The translations under genes were made by a program, and so were the position numbers. Shown here one piece after another: positions 52,187 through 61,873 of a stretch of 64,000 nucleotides of DNA. Under the pieces are notes generated by a model. It made no database searches and was not told the DNA's origin. It worked only from the letters and a program-made list of their open reading frames with translations. Positions within the stretch are counted from its first letter, which is position 1, and each line of letters begins with the position of its first letter. The stretch comes from Bacteroides gallinarum DSM 18171 = JCM 13658 (lineage in GTDB: Bacteria; Bacteroidota; Bacteroidia; Bacteroidales; Bacteroidaceae). The DNA is taken from the NCBI RefSeq assembly GCF_000374365.1, contig NZ_KB894116.1:1-64000 (forward strand), read 5' to 3'.

Positions 52187-53346
52187 ATGGATGGGAGCAG
52201 GTTAAACTGGGGGATTTATATTCAGTCCACAATGGAATATCAAAAGGAAAACAGTTCTTTGGAAAAGGCTATCCATTCCTCTCTTTCTCAACTGTTTTCA
52301 ATAATTGGTTCTTACCACTGAAATTAGATTCATTAGTGGAATCAACAGAACAGGAACAGAGTTCATATTCTATCAAACGTGGAGATGTTTTTGTTACGAG
52401 AACCAGTGAAACGATGGATGAATTAGGGATGAGTTCTGTTGCATTAAATGATTTTCCTAATGCAACATACAATGGCTTTACAAAGCGATTACGTCCTATA
52501 ACAAATAAAGTGCTACCGGAGTTTATAGGTTATTATTTGCGTTCTCCTAAGTTTCGTGGTAAGTTTATGGCTTTTTCATCAATGACAACACGGGCAAGTC
52601 TCTCCAATGCAGAACTATTAAGTTTGCAAATAGAGTTACCTTGTTTAAAAGTGCAATACAATATAGCAACAATATTACGCTCATACGACAACCTCATAGA
52701 CAACTATCGCCGTCAAATTGAACTTATGGAAGAATCAGCACAGCGACTTTACAAAGAATGGTTTGTGTCTTTGCGCTTTCCTGGATATGAACATACAAAG
52801 ATTGTGGATGGCGTGCCTGAAGGTTGGGAGAAAAAGAATATAGGTGAATTGCTGGAAAAAATTAAACGTACCAAACAAATTCCTTCTTCTGAAATGCAAA
52901 AACATGGATTATATCCTGTCATAGACCAAGGGAAGCAATATATAGCAGGATATACAAATGATGTAAGTGCAATTCTCTATAATGAGAATCCGATTATTGT
53001 TTTTGGTGACCACACACGGATAATAAAACTTATTCCATTTCCTTTTGCAAAAGGAGCTGATGGAACACAACTACTATTGTCAAATAACTTAAAAAGAATG
53101 CCACAGAGCCTGTTTTATTATAGTCTAAAGAATGTGGATTTGTCAAATTATAGTTACGCTCGCCATTTTAAGTATTTGAAAACAAAGACCATATTTTTGC
53201 CTTCTGATAGCATAGCACAGAATTTTAATGCAAATGTTTTTCCTGTTATTAAGGAAATTCAAAAATATAGAGAGCAAATGATATTCCTCACCGAAGCCCG
53301 CGACCGTTTGCTTCCCAAGTTGATGTCGGGCGAAATAAAAGTTTAG
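52183..53346 (+). CDS. hsdS: Type I restriction specificity subunit HsdS
   Basis: 387 aa. Two target-recognition domains (about 1-150 and 205-340), each followed by a conserved helix. The central one is NIATILRSYDNLIDNYRRQI with LYKEWFVSLRFPGYE; the C-terminal one is TEARDRLLPKLMSGEIKV. Overlaps the DUF1016 gene by 4 nt. The TRDs are more AT-rich than hsdM and hsdR, as expected for exchangeable modules. The recognition sequence cannot be read from the protein by eye. Confidence 0.93.
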   Translation: MNGWEQVKLGDLYSVHNGISKGKQFFGKGYPFLSFSTVFNNWFLPLKLDSLVESTEQEQSSYSIKRGDVFVTRTSETMDELGMSSVALNDFPNATYNGFTKRLRPITNKVLPEFIGYYLRSPKFRGKFMAFSSMTTRASLSNAELLSLQIELPCLKVQYNIATILRSYDNLIDNYRRQIELMEESAQRLYKEWFVSLRFPGYEHTKIVDGVPEGWEKKNIGELLEKIKRTKQIPSSEMQKHGLYPVIDQGKQYIAGYTNDVSAILYNENPIIVFGDHTRIIKLIPFPFAKGADGTQLLLSNNLKRMPQSLFYYSLKNVDLSNYSYARHFKYLKTKTIFLPSDSIAQNFNANVFPVIKEIQKYREQMIFLTEARDRLLPKLMSGEIKV

Positions 53347-53350
53347 AGCC

Positions 53351-56300
53351 ATGAACGAGTATTCTGAAAACATATTAGTGCAAGAAAGCGCAGGTCAGTT
53401 GCTGCATGATGAATTAGGCTGGGATGTGGTAACGGCCTACAATCAAGAAATGCTTGGCGAAAACGGAACATTCGGGCGCAAAAACTATCGTGAAGTTTTG
53501 CTGAAACGCTATGTGCGCCAAGCCTTGCGGAAACTGAATCCGTGGATGAACGACACGCAGGTGGAGCAAGCCATCAGCACACTTGAAACACGGATTTCAA
53601 CGGCATCTCTCATGCAGGTAAACGAGGAGAAGTACCGACTGATACGTGATGGGATTGACATTGCCGTGAAAAACGCCAAGGGTGAACCCGATACGCGCAA
53701 AGCTATGCTCATCAACTTTGGTGAACCCGCGGAAAACCATTTCCTTGCCATTAAAGAAATGAAGATACACGGCGAACTGTACCGCCGTCGTACAGACATC
53801 GTGGGCTATGTCAACGGCCTGCCTCTGCTGTTCATTGAATTGAAGAAGAACACCGTGGAAGTGGAAAATGCTTACAATGATAACTACCGTGACTATCTCG
53901 ACACTATACCGCAACTGTTCTACTACAACGCCATTGTTATGCTGTCAAACGGTCTTGAAGCAAAGGTCGGCACATTGGGCAGTCCGTGGGAGTTCTTCCA
54001 CGAATGGAAACGTCTGAAAGAAGAAGACGAGGGCAGTGTGGAACTTGAAACTATGTTGCGCGGCATCTGTCGGAAAGAAAACTTTATAGACTTGCTGGAG
54101 AATTTCATTCTTTACGACCATTCCGATGGTAAGACGGCAAAGATACTTGCTCGAAACCACCAATATCTCGGCGTGAATGAAGCAGTCAAGGCTTATGCTG
54201 AGCGAAAACTCCGTAACGGCAAGCTGGGTGTGTTTTGGCATACGCAGGGCAGCGGAAAAAGCTATTCAATGCTGTTTCTTGCCCAAAAGATACGTCGCCG
54301 CTTCGCAGGCTCGCCTACCATCGTTGTGCTGACCGACCGCGATGAATTGAACGAACAGATCAGCGGCACGTTTGAAGGTTGTGGATTGCTTGGTTCTACT
54401 GAGGCCAAGAAGTACATAGCTACAAGCGGCGAAAGACTGATAGCCATGCTTAAAGACAATCCCAGCTTCATATTCACTCTGATACAGAAATTCAACAAGC
54501 CCGATGCAGGGCCTCTCTATCCCGATTATGACATTCTTGTCATGTCGGACGAAGCCCATCGCAGCCAATACGGGTATTACGCAGAGAACATGCGCCGCTT
54601 GCTGCCTACTTGTTCGCGCATAGGTTTTACGGGTACACCGTTGCTGGCCAATGACAACATTACCGAGCGGACATTCGGCGGCTATATCTCCATTTATGAC
54701 TTCAAACGGGCTGTGGACGATGGCGCAACCGTGCCTTTGTTCTATGAGAACAGGGGTGAAAGGTTGAACATACCGATGATGGATAAGGACAATGCCGAAC
54801 TGAACCAACGTATAGCCGAAGCCATAGAAAAGGCCGATCTTGACCCGACCCAAGAGGCAAAACTCGAAAAGGAATTTGCCAAAGAGATACACCTGCTTAC
54901 GGCAGAAGACCGCCTTGACAAGGTGGCGAGGGATTTTGTTTACCATTACACAGACCTTTGGACAAGCGGCAAGGCAATGTTCGTCTGCATCAACAAAGTG
55001 ACCTGTGTGAGAATGTACAACCTTGCTCAAAAGTATTGGACGCAAGTAATTGCTGAGACCGAAGAAAAGCGCAAACACGCCACTCAACAAGAGGCATTGG
55101 AACTTGACCGAAAGTTAAAGTGGTTGCGCGAAACGGAAATGTGCGTGGTGGTGAGCCAAGAGCAGAACGAGATGCAGACATTCAGGAAGTGGGGACTGGA
55201 TATAGAACCACATCGCAAGAAAATGGAAAAACGCCAACTTGACAAAGAGTTCAAACAGGCAGACAGCCCGTTCCGAGTGGTGTTCGTCTGTGCCATGTGG
55301 CTGACGGGGTTTGACGTGAAAACCTTGTCTTGCCTGTATCTCGACAAGCCTTTGAAAGCACACACGCTAATGCAGACCATAGCCCGGGCAAACCGAAAGG
55401 CGGAAGGGAAAAGCAATGGATTGATTATCGACTATATAGGCGTTGTAAAGGCACTACGCAAGGCCTTGGCTGACTATACCATGCAGAAGAACGGCACGGG
55501 TGGCAGTTCACCTACGGTAGACAAGGAGGAATTGATAAAACGTATCGAAAAGGCAATCAGCTTAGCGACTGAGTTCCTTTCCCAATGTGGCTTTGAACTC
55601 CATAAATTAATGGATGCCACAGGCTTTGATAAGTTGGCTTTGGTGCGCGAAGCAGCCAATGCTGTTTGTGAAACTAACGAGAGCAGAAAGACCTTTAAAA
55701 CATACGCAAGCGAATTGGCCAACATGTTCAAATATGTCAACCGCGAAGAAATGGACGACCTCACGCTGAGGAAGAAGAATGCCATCATAGCTATAAGCGG
55801 AGAGTTGAACAAGAAAATCAAACACGCCGACAACACCGACTTAATGGTGGAACTTAACAAGATAGTAAACGACTATGTGCAGGTAGTACCGAGCGATGAG
55901 AATAAGCCTGCTAAACAATTTGACATCAGCAAAATTGATTTTGACTTATTGCGCAAGGAGTTTGCCAAGACCAAAGCACCAAGATTGGTTTTGAATGATT
56001 TGGAAGACCTTGTCAAGCAAAGGATTGAGCGAATGCTCAACAACAATCCCACGCGCATCAACTTTTATGAGAAATACACGGAAATCATAAACAGTTATAA
56101 CAGTGAGCAAGACCGTGCCAGCATAGAAAAGACATTCATGGAACTGATGGCATTGTCGCAAAGCCTTGACCAAGAACAAAAACGCTATGTGCGCGAAGGT
56201 TTTGAAAGTGACGAAGAACTTTCTGTTTACGATTTGCTGTTCTCTGACAACCTTAGTAAGAAGGACATCGAAAGTATCAAAAAGGTGTCAGTCAATCTGC

Positions 56301-56494
56301 TTAAGAAAATCAAGGATAAGATTGCCGAGTTTGACCATTGGACAGACAAGCAAGAAACCAAGGCTGCGATAGACAATCTGATTCGCGACACTTTATGGGC
56401 TGAATTACCGGAATGCTATGATGAAAACAGTATAACGGAGTATCGCCAGAAAATCTATGAGTATGTCTATACAAGGTATAAGGAGGTGGCGTAA
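53351..56494 (+). CDS. hsdR: Type I restriction endonuclease subunit HsdR
   Basis: 1047 aa. N-terminal nuclease: RRTDIVGYVNG (Asp 149), LLFIELKK (Glu 163, Lys 165). SF2 translocase: Walker A HTQGSGKS (297-304), motif II SDEAHRSQYG (399-408, DEAH), GFTGTPLL. The C-terminal helical domain contacts HsdM. It cuts unmodified DNA after ATP-driven translocation. 4 bp after hsdS. All key residues are present, so the system looks functional. Confidence 0.95.
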   Translation: MNEYSENILVQESAGQLLHDELGWDVVTAYNQEMLGENGTFGRKNYREVLLKRYVRQALRKLNPWMNDTQVEQAISTLETRISTASLMQVNEEKYRLIRDGIDIAVKNAKGEPDTRKAMLINFGEPAENHFLAIKEMKIHGELYRRRTDIVGYVNGLPLLFIELKKNTVEVENAYNDNYRDYLDTIPQLFYYNAIVMLSNGLEAKVGTLGSPWEFFHEWKRLKEEDEGSVELETMLRGICRKENFIDLLENFILYDHSDGKTAKILARNHQYLGVNEAVKAYAERKLRNGKLGVFWHTQGSGKSYSMLFLAQKIRRRFAGSPTIVVLTDRDELNEQISGTFEGCGLLGSTEAKKYIATSGERLIAMLKDNPSFIFTLIQKFNKPDAGPLYPDYDILVMSDEAHRSQYGYYAENMRRLLPTCSRIGFTGTPLLANDNITERTFGGYISIYDFKRAVDDGATVPLFYENRGERLNIPMMDKDNAELNQRIAEAIEKADLDPTQEAKLEKEFAKEIHLLTAEDRLDKVARDFVYHYTDLWTSGKAMFVCINKVTCVRMYNLAQKYWTQVIAETEEKRKHATQQEALELDRKLKWLRETEMCVVVSQEQNEMQTFRKWGLDIEPHRKKMEKRQLDKEFKQADSPFRVVFVCAMWLTGFDVKTLSCLYLDKPLKAHTLMQTIARANRKAEGKSNGLIIDYIGVVKALRKALADYTMQKNGTGGSSPTVDKEELIKRIEKAISLATEFLSQCGFELHKLMDATGFDKLALVREAANAVCETNESRKTFKTYASELANMFKYVNREEMDDLTLRKKNAIIAISGELNKKIKHADNTDLMVELNKIVNDYVQVVPSDENKPAKQFDISKIDFDLLRKEFAKTKAPRLVLNDLEDLVKQRIERMLNNNPTRINFYEKYTEIINSYNSEQDRASIEKTFMELMALSQSLDQEQKRYVREGFESDEELSVYDLLFSDNLSKKDIESIKKVSVNLLKKIKDKIAEFDHWTDKQETKAAIDNLIRDTLWAELPECYDENSITEYRQKIYEYVYTRYKEVA

Positions 56495-56564
56495 TGATTG
56501 TACGAAACAAAATTTGGGAAGAAATTAACGTTTCAAACAGTTTTACACCCTTAAAGTCTGTATA
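56493..56564 (+). CDS. Possible tiny ORF coupled to hsdR stop
   Basis: An ATG overlapping the hsdR stop (TAATG) opens a 23-codon frame, MIVRNKIWEEINVSNSFTPL plus three residues. The coupling is suggestive, but the peptide matches nothing I know and may be chance or the stub of a lost gene. Confidence 0.2.
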
Positions 56565-56601
56565 AGTAAATGACTAAATGGACATCTGTTATATATAAGT
56601 T

Positions 56602-57447
56602 ATGAGCATAATAGACAAAACAATTTCTACAGAAGCAACAAGGCGTAATGTCAAATTGATGTTACCCGTCCTTGTATATTGGGCTAAAACAGGACAAAAA
56701 GAACATACATATGGAGACTTGATTTCTGCTATTGGAAAGGAGAGATTTTCAGGTATTGGCCATGCGTTATATGCCGTACAAAGTGTGTTGAATGCATTGG
56801 CAAAACAAGAAGATTGCGACATCCCAACTCTAAACTCTCTTTGTAAGAATGCAAAAACTAATTTGCCATCAGAAGGGTTTGAATTTATTGAACCGAAGTA
56901 CAACGAACTTGGGGATGGTAAACGTATTTTTGTTGAAGGGTTAGACAGCAAAGCCGTCAACTATCCACACTGGAATTGGGTGTTACGCAAGTTGGAACTT
57001 GATGAATATAAGCCTTTTTCCGATGAGGATTTGGAGAGCATTAAAAATCCTCATCTTGATTTTGGTGGAGAAGGTAGAGAACACAAAGAATTAAAAGAAT
57101 ATATCTGCCAACATCCGGAATGCCTTGGCTATAAAGAGGTGATATATTCAAGCAATGAATACGTTTTGCCTTCAGGAGACAGATTAGATGTATATCTTGA
57201 ACTATCGGATGGAACACATGTTTGTATAGAAGTTAAGCCAAATATTTCGCCTGAACAAGAAATTAATCGGGGAATCTTTCAATGCGTAAAATACTACGCC
57301 ATTATGGAAGCCCAAAGAACTATAGAGGGAGCGGATTATGCTATTGAGGTTTTACTTGTTACAACAGGAAAGTTCTCAAAGTTAAATATGACTTTGGCAA
57401 ATGAACTTTGCATAGACTATGCAGATGCAATTAAAATCAATTCGTAG
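56602..57447 (+). CDS. Putative PD-(D/E)XK nuclease downstream of hsdR
   Basis: 281 aa, not a named family to me. The C-terminal half has the PD-(D/E)XK arrangement: HKELKEYIC helix with Glu 163, SGDRLDVY (Asp 196), VCIEVKPN (Glu 210, Lys 212) and RGIFQCVKYYA (Gln 227). The N-terminal 70 residues (RRNVKLMLPVLVYWAKTGQK) could be a small wHTH-like domain. Position beside a type I RM system suggests a defence role. AT-richer than hsdR, with its own 100-bp leader. Confidence 0.62.
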   Translation: MSIIDKTISTEATRRNVKLMLPVLVYWAKTGQKEHTYGDLISAIGKERFSGIGHALYAVQSVLNALAKQEDCDIPTLNSLCKNAKTNLPSEGFEFIEPKYNELGDGKRIFVEGLDSKAVNYPHWNWVLRKLELDEYKPFSDEDLESIKNPHLDFGGEGREHKELKEYICQHPECLGYKEVIYSSNEYVLPSGDRLDVYLELSDGTHVCIEVKPNISPEQEINRGIFQCVKYYAIMEAQRTIEGADYAIEVLLVTTGKFSKLNMTLANELCIDYADAIKINS

Positions 57448-57530
57448 GTTTATTGATAAAAGCGGAATACTAAAAGATTAAAAAACAGAGAAAGTGTCAT
57501 AACCGATTACCAGAAAACCAAAGGAACAAT

Positions 57531-58490
57531 ATGACAGAAGATGATATTATGAAGGCTGGGGAAGGAAAGCCAAATAGCAAAGCGCACATTTCGATTCCTG
57601 AATTTGCAAGGGCAAACTTAACATATGAGGAGAGTTATAGGGTTGTTTTCATCCTTATCAAGCATGAGGTCTTTCATCTGAAAAAAATCCATACATCTGA
57701 GTCAATAGATGACTTGAAAGCCTACCCACTTCAAATAGCATCTCGCATACTTAAATCTGCGAGTACGCTTTACACCATTATAGAGCAAAATCGGGATTAT
57801 GTAGTTGCAAACGCCATTGTAAGAACATTGGCAGACACAATGGCTTCTTTATACCTTATTTATCAGGAAGATGGAGAATCAATGGTACTACGACATTATT
57901 TATATGTCATGGATGGTATCGATAATAGGCTCAAATATCTACCTGAGAATATGTTTTATGACAATAGCATAAGCAAGGATGAGTTTGATGTTCTGAAGCA
58001 GCAAGTAGTAGCCAGCAAAACCCATTATACGGAAGCAAAACAACATTGTCAAGCAAAAATTCGAGTATTATCCTTATATGGTGGTAGTGCTGCTGTTATT
58101 GAGAAACTAATGGAGAAATGCAATTGGAAGTACAAAACATTAGGCTCTTCAAATATTCAAAAAAACAAATATACTTGGAATGAGATGTACGACTTGCTGC
58201 ATTTGAAGTGTGATTCCGGCTTTTTCTCTTTTCTTGGAGAGTTTGTACATGGCCTAAGTACCAGTAATATTGCATTTGAACCTGATGTCATTGATTTTGA
58301 ACCTGTATATGGAGCTGCCATAGTTTTATTAGGACGCTTATATGAATTCATTAATAATTATTACGCTAATGATATGAGCATAGTTCAAGCAAAAGCAATC
58401 ACAGGTTTGGCTGACATTGGAATGCCACAAAAGTATGTTGACTATTTGCTGAATGAACTTTCTAAGCTCAAAGAGAAAGGTAGATGTTAA
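57531..58490 (+). CDS. Helical protein of unknown function (DUF5677-like)
   Basis: 319 aa, mainly alpha-helical by composition. Segments such as YPLQIASRILKSASTLYTII and VVANAIVRTLADTMASLYLI resemble DUF5677-type proteins seen near phage-defence genes. No catalytic motif is clear. It follows the putative nuclease gene by 83 bp in the same direction and ends the plus-strand block of the element; the mobilization block then converges from the right. Function unknown. Confidence 0.5.
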   Translation: MTEDDIMKAGEGKPNSKAHISIPEFARANLTYEESYRVVFILIKHEVFHLKKIHTSESIDDLKAYPLQIASRILKSASTLYTIIEQNRDYVVANAIVRTLADTMASLYLIYQEDGESMVLRHYLYVMDGIDNRLKYLPENMFYDNSISKDEFDVLKQQVVASKTHYTEAKQHCQAKIRVLSLYGGSAAVIEKLMEKCNWKYKTLGSSNIQKNKYTWNEMYDLLHLKCDSGFFSFLGEFVHGLSTSNIAFEPDVIDFEPVYGAAIVLLGRLYEFINNYYANDMSIVQAKAITGLADIGMPQKYVDYLLNELSKLKEKGRC

Positions 58491-58626
58491 AATAGGGGTA
58501 ATATATTTTCAGCTCTTTCTTTTGGATTTCCATTATATTCAGTGGCTTAAACTATTTTGTTGCAATTCATCTTATCAATATGCAAAATTGAATGAACAAA
58601 ACATCTATGATAAGCATATTTTACTT

Positions 58627-59157
58627 CTATATAGTAGCCCATAAGATTACGGCAAGATAACTGACAGTCAAAACTATCACCACAAATATAAGCCAATGGT
58701 TGGAAAGCCAAATGCCTTCATTGCTTTGGAGCCGTTTGGCCATTTTGTTTCTGTGCTTTTCCAATAGTTCCTCTTCAGCCTTGATGAGTTGTACTGTGCA
58801 ATGATGCACTTTCTCCAGTTCATCGACATCAACTTTGGCTCGAATGACGGTATTCCGTTCTGCCTTGACAATGGCGTTGCTGATGCTGCCCACTATGTTG
58901 TCGGCGCTTACCTTGGCCGCTTCCAGAGCCTTGAAAGCCGCCCGTTCCCGTTGGGCGGTGTGCTTTAAACTGCCGTGTATGCCGTGCAGTTCTTCTTTCA
59001 AGGCATTGATTTCTTTCAGCAGATTGCGAAGTTCAACCATTTGGCTGTTGACTTCCTGTAACAGTCCGTCAAGCTCCTGCAAGTCCTGTTTCAGTTCCTC
59101 TTCGGGTGTATAATTGGCAAGCCGCTCACGCAGTGCGGCAGTATCGGGTTGTTTCAT
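58627..59157 (-). CDS. Coiled-coil membrane protein of the mobilization block
   Basis: 176 aa. Long coiled coil at about 20-60 (ELKQDLQELDGLLQEVNSQM), a second helical region, and one C-terminal membrane helix (about 153-174, WLIFVVIVLTVSYLAVILW). It follows the relaxase gene by 24 bp on the same strand. Similar small proteins accompany relaxase genes in Bacteroides mobilizable elements, perhaps anchoring the relaxosome at the membrane. Function inferred from context only. Confidence 0.6.
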   Translation of the reverse strand: MKQPDTAALRERLANYTPEEELKQDLQELDGLLQEVNSQMVELRNLLKEINALKEELHGIHGSLKHTAQRERAAFKALEAAKVSADNIVGSISNAIVKAERNTVIRAKVDVDELEKVHHCTVQLIKAEEELLEKHRNKMAKRLQSNEGIWLSNHWLIFVVIVLTVSYLAVILWATI

Positions 59158-59181
59158 ATCCGTTATTGTTTATTTGGTTTG

Positions 59182-60453
59182 TCATTTGCGTTTCATTCCT
59201 GATTTCTTCTGTATGCCGAGCCTGTGCGAAGCCTCACGCGCACAACGGCGGGCAAATTCAACCTCGTCTTCCTCCGGGTCGCGCCCCCATTTGAGGTCGG
59301 ACTGCGAGCCGCCTCCACCGCCACTTGAAACCTCTCCGTAAGGAGAAGTGATCAGTGTAAAATAGGCCATCGCCAAGTTCTGCAAGTCCTGCCAGTTGGC
59401 AAGTTCTTGGTAGTCGAACTCATCATTGAAGAAGTCAATCACCTTGTCGGGCAGATAGCGTTTGTTGGTCTTTCCGTCATGCTCAAATTCCGTGGGCAAG
59501 CGGTTTGATTTATACTCCGTGTAGTTTTCGTAAACAAGGTTGCTCTGCCGTATAAGGGGCTGTTGCTTTTGCATTGCAGCATTGGAAACAGATGGTTTCG
59601 GCGTAGGTATGGCGGTCGGTTTGGATGTTGCACCTGCTTGTTTGGCCTTTTGTTTATCCTGTTCAAGATGCAGTTTCTCCCATGTCTGCCTGATGCGTGA
59701 TGCCGTCAAGTTGCGCCCCTTTCCGAGTTCCGATGCCTTGAACCTTGTGTTGCCCCTGATAAGCACATAGCCACGTATAATGTCCTTTTTGTCCTTGCGC
59801 AGGTACATTTCGTAACCTTTGGCGGCAAGCAGTTCCTTGTAACCATCCCATGACCACTTGTCAAGCTCGCGCAAGGCTTCCATGCAGTCGTCGCTGACTT
59901 GGGGGATGTTACTCTCGTGTATGCGCATGGCGGTAGTCCAACCCCTTTGCCGTGCAACCTTTTCAGCCGCCCGTTGTGCGCGAAGGTGGATAGCGTGGTC
60001 GTTGTTGATGTTCCCGTCCTCGTCCACACGGCAGACGATGGCATGGAGGTGCGGTATGCCGCTCTTGGATTCCTCGTGCAGCCATACGGAGGACTTGCTG
60101 TGTGATATGTTTGTCCGTGAGGAAACAACCTTGCCGTCCTTGTCGTGTATTTCCTGTTCATCGAAAGCTACCGCAAAGTCATTCCACAGTTGCCGCCAGT
60201 CATCCAACGTGAAATCCACTGTATGCTCCATTGCCGGACTTATCTCCATACGGATGACATTGTTCTTGATATTTGGGTGATTCATGGTGGCGAACTTCAT
60301 TTCCGTCCAGATACCAGTAGCGTCCATGCCCTGCGGCATGAAGTTGTCGCAGATGCGCGTTATCTTTTCGGGATGCTTCTTGTTCCTCGATTCCCCCGAC
60401 ACATAGAGCATCGCCCTTATGCCGTGGGCTACGGCTTTCGCGTTGGCTATCAT
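59182..60453 (-). CDS. Relaxase / mobilization nuclease
   Basis: 423 aa. The relaxase metal site is SGIPHLHAIVCRVD (HxH, near residues 140-150). The N-terminus (IANAKAVAHGIRAMLYVSG) is that of the Bacteroidales mobilization nucleases; the usual catalytic Tyr would be Tyr 18 in MLYVSG. The C-terminal part is low-complexity, with a PTAIPTPKPS linker. It nicks oriT and leads the single strand into a helper's channel. Overlaps the MobC-like gene by 4 nt. MOB family assignment (MOBP versus others) is uncertain. Confidence 0.85.
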   Translation of the reverse strand: MIANAKAVAHGIRAMLYVSGESRNKKHPEKITRICDNFMPQGMDATGIWTEMKFATMNHPNIKNNVIRMEISPAMEHTVDFTLDDWRQLWNDFAVAFDEQEIHDKDGKVVSSRTNISHSKSSVWLHEESKSGIPHLHAIVCRVDEDGNINNDHAIHLRAQRAAEKVARQRGWTTAMRIHESNIPQVSDDCMEALRELDKWSWDGYKELLAAKGYEMYLRKDKKDIIRGYVLIRGNTRFKASELGKGRNLTASRIRQTWEKLHLEQDKQKAKQAGATSKPTAIPTPKPSVSNAAMQKQQPLIRQSNLVYENYTEYKSNRLPTEFEHDGKTNKRYLPDKVIDFFNDEFDYQELANWQDLQNLAMAYFTLITSPYGEVSSGGGGGSQSDLKWGRDPEEDEVEFARRCAREASHRLGIQKKSGMKRK

Positions 60454-60899
60454 GCGACATCCTCCTTTGTTTCTTGGCTTGTTGTTCCTGCCTGATAGCT
60501 GTTCGCCGTCTGTGCGGACTGCAAAAAGTCGGCGACACGGTTCGTGACATGAGCCACTTTCTCGTACCAGTCAAGCATTTTCGGCTGCTGTCGGAACAGG
60601 CGTAGCTTCTCGTTGTCGCTTAACCCGTGCAGGGCATTGGCGAAATTCACCATGTCCGTGCGGCAAGCCGCAAGCTGCCGCAAACCGTCCAGTTCCCTGT
60701 TGGAAAGCCTTTGCCGTGGTTTGTAGCCGAGTGCCCTTGCCCGGATGAAGTCGCTGCGTGTCATGCCGCACCTGTCGGCGGTGTCTTTGATTTGCGAAAG
60801 TTCCAGTTCCGTGACCTTGGTGACAACCACCCTGTCACGCCTTATAACGGGCTTCTTTTGCTCCTGTTCCTGTGCAGAAATATCTTCTTCGTGTGTCAT
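60450..60899 (-). CDS. Mobilization accessory protein (MobC/RHH-type relaxosome protein)
   Basis: 149 aa starting MTHEEDISAQEQEQ. The basic ribbon-helix-helix-like part RRDRVVVTKVTELELSQIKD, then GMTRSDFIRARALGY is the relaxosome DNA-binding signature. ATG at 60899 is preferred because the longer frame begins in the noncoding candidate oriT. Couples to the relaxase by ATGA. It probably bends oriT DNA for nicking. Confidence 0.82.
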   Translation of the reverse strand: MTHEEDISAQEQEQKKPVIRRDRVVVTKVTELELSQIKDTADRCGMTRSDFIRARALGYKPRQRLSNRELDGLRQLAACRTDMVNFANALHGLSDNEKLRLFRQQPKMLDWYEKVAHVTNRVADFLQSAQTANSYQAGTTSQETKEDVA

Positions 60900-60959
60900 A
60901 TACCTATTACTTAAAATAGTCGTAAAACGGTTTCTAAAAGAGGGAAGCTGCGAGCCTGC

Positions 60960-61090
60960 GAGCGGCAAGGACAACTGTCTGTCGGACTGTTGCGAGGGCG
61001 TCGGGGTAATACCGTCCGAAGGCGGTAATACCTCGGCATACCTCGAAACTGAACGCTACCGCTCCATGTCATTCTACCCGTCCGATTGCC
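60960..61090. other. Candidate oriT upstream of the mobilization genes
   Basis: The noncoding stretch before the MobC-like gene contains a direct repeat GGTAATACC (61005-61013 and 61024-61032) around a TACCG/CGGTA stem. It is GC-rich compared with its right side. Position is where oriT lies in Bacteroides mobilizable elements; the nick site cannot be read. The rest of 60900-61189 shows no gene. Confidence 0.35.
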
Positions 61091-61189
61091 ATAGCCAAAA
61101 CAGACTGGTGCCAGTGGAGTGCCGGAGAATGGAACAACGGAAAGTGTTTGTTTGTACTATACCATTGTCTGCTCGGCTTCTGACGGCTC

Positions 61190-61624
61190 TTATTCTTCCC
61201 TTTGTTCGTGGATAAAAGGGTTTGATGTAATACAGCCGTCCGCTGTTTTCCATTGCAGTAGGCACGGAAAGGTCATCACGGATGCCACCCTTGAACGGCA
61301 GGTGTCGATAAGCCCCATGTCCGTAAGCGTGGCAAGCAGGTTGCGTATGCGTTTCCTGCCCATGTTCCACTGCGAAGAAAGCTGTTCTTCGGAATACTGC
61401 GCCTGACCTGCGGAAAGCATGAGCGGTCTGTGAAAGCCTTTGGCTGCACCGTCCGTTAATGCCATTCTTGCCAACAGGTCGCCAAACAATGTGAAGTTGC
61501 CTGTTTCCCTGCCGTTGTCATCGGTCGTTGTTCCGCACAGCCATTGCATTGCATGGTCGGAAAACCGGAAAGAGAATGATGCAATCCCTGTAGGGTACAT
61601 GAACTTGTATGTTTCCTTGTCCAT
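61190..61624 (-). CDS. Unknown protein, possible winged-helix, in mobilizable element
   Basis: 144 aa. The middle part (SAGQAQYSEEQLSSQWNMGR, then KRIRNLLATLTDMGLID) looks like a winged-helix DNA-binding unit. I do not know a name for it. It is upstream of the mobilization genes and on the same strand. Could regulate mobilization. Confidence 0.55.
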   Translation of the reverse strand: MDKETYKFMYPTGIASFSFRFSDHAMQWLCGTTTDDNGRETGNFTLFGDLLARMALTDGAAKGFHRPLMLSAGQAQYSEEQLSSQWNMGRKRIRNLLATLTDMGLIDTCRSRVASVMTFPCLLQWKTADGCITSNPFIHEQREE

Positions 61625-61671
61625 AAAATCTTTGACTTTATAAATGTGATATTACTGTTGTTTAAATGGAA

Positions 61672-61736
61672 TGAAGCCGTGCAGGTATAGGCATGGAAAC
61701 GCCGACTTGTATTTTGTTGTACCCTGCACGGTTTCA
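61672..61736. repeat. 14-bp inverted repeat between two unknown genes
   Basis: 61672-61685 (TGAAGCCGTGCAGG) pairs with 61723-61736 with one G-U-type mismatch, loop 37 bases. Rest of 61625-61873 shows no gene. Could be an mRNA structure or a site for replication/transfer proteins. Confidence 0.4.
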
Positions 61737-61873
61737 CATTCCAGATGTTGCATAAGCGGAAAGGTATTGCCGAAAAACATACATCAACCAGTCAATAAGT
61801 CCTGTCCCGAAATAAGGGAAGAAAAGAAGCTGCGTTACCACGGAGCATACACCTTTACACCTTTTGCATACGG

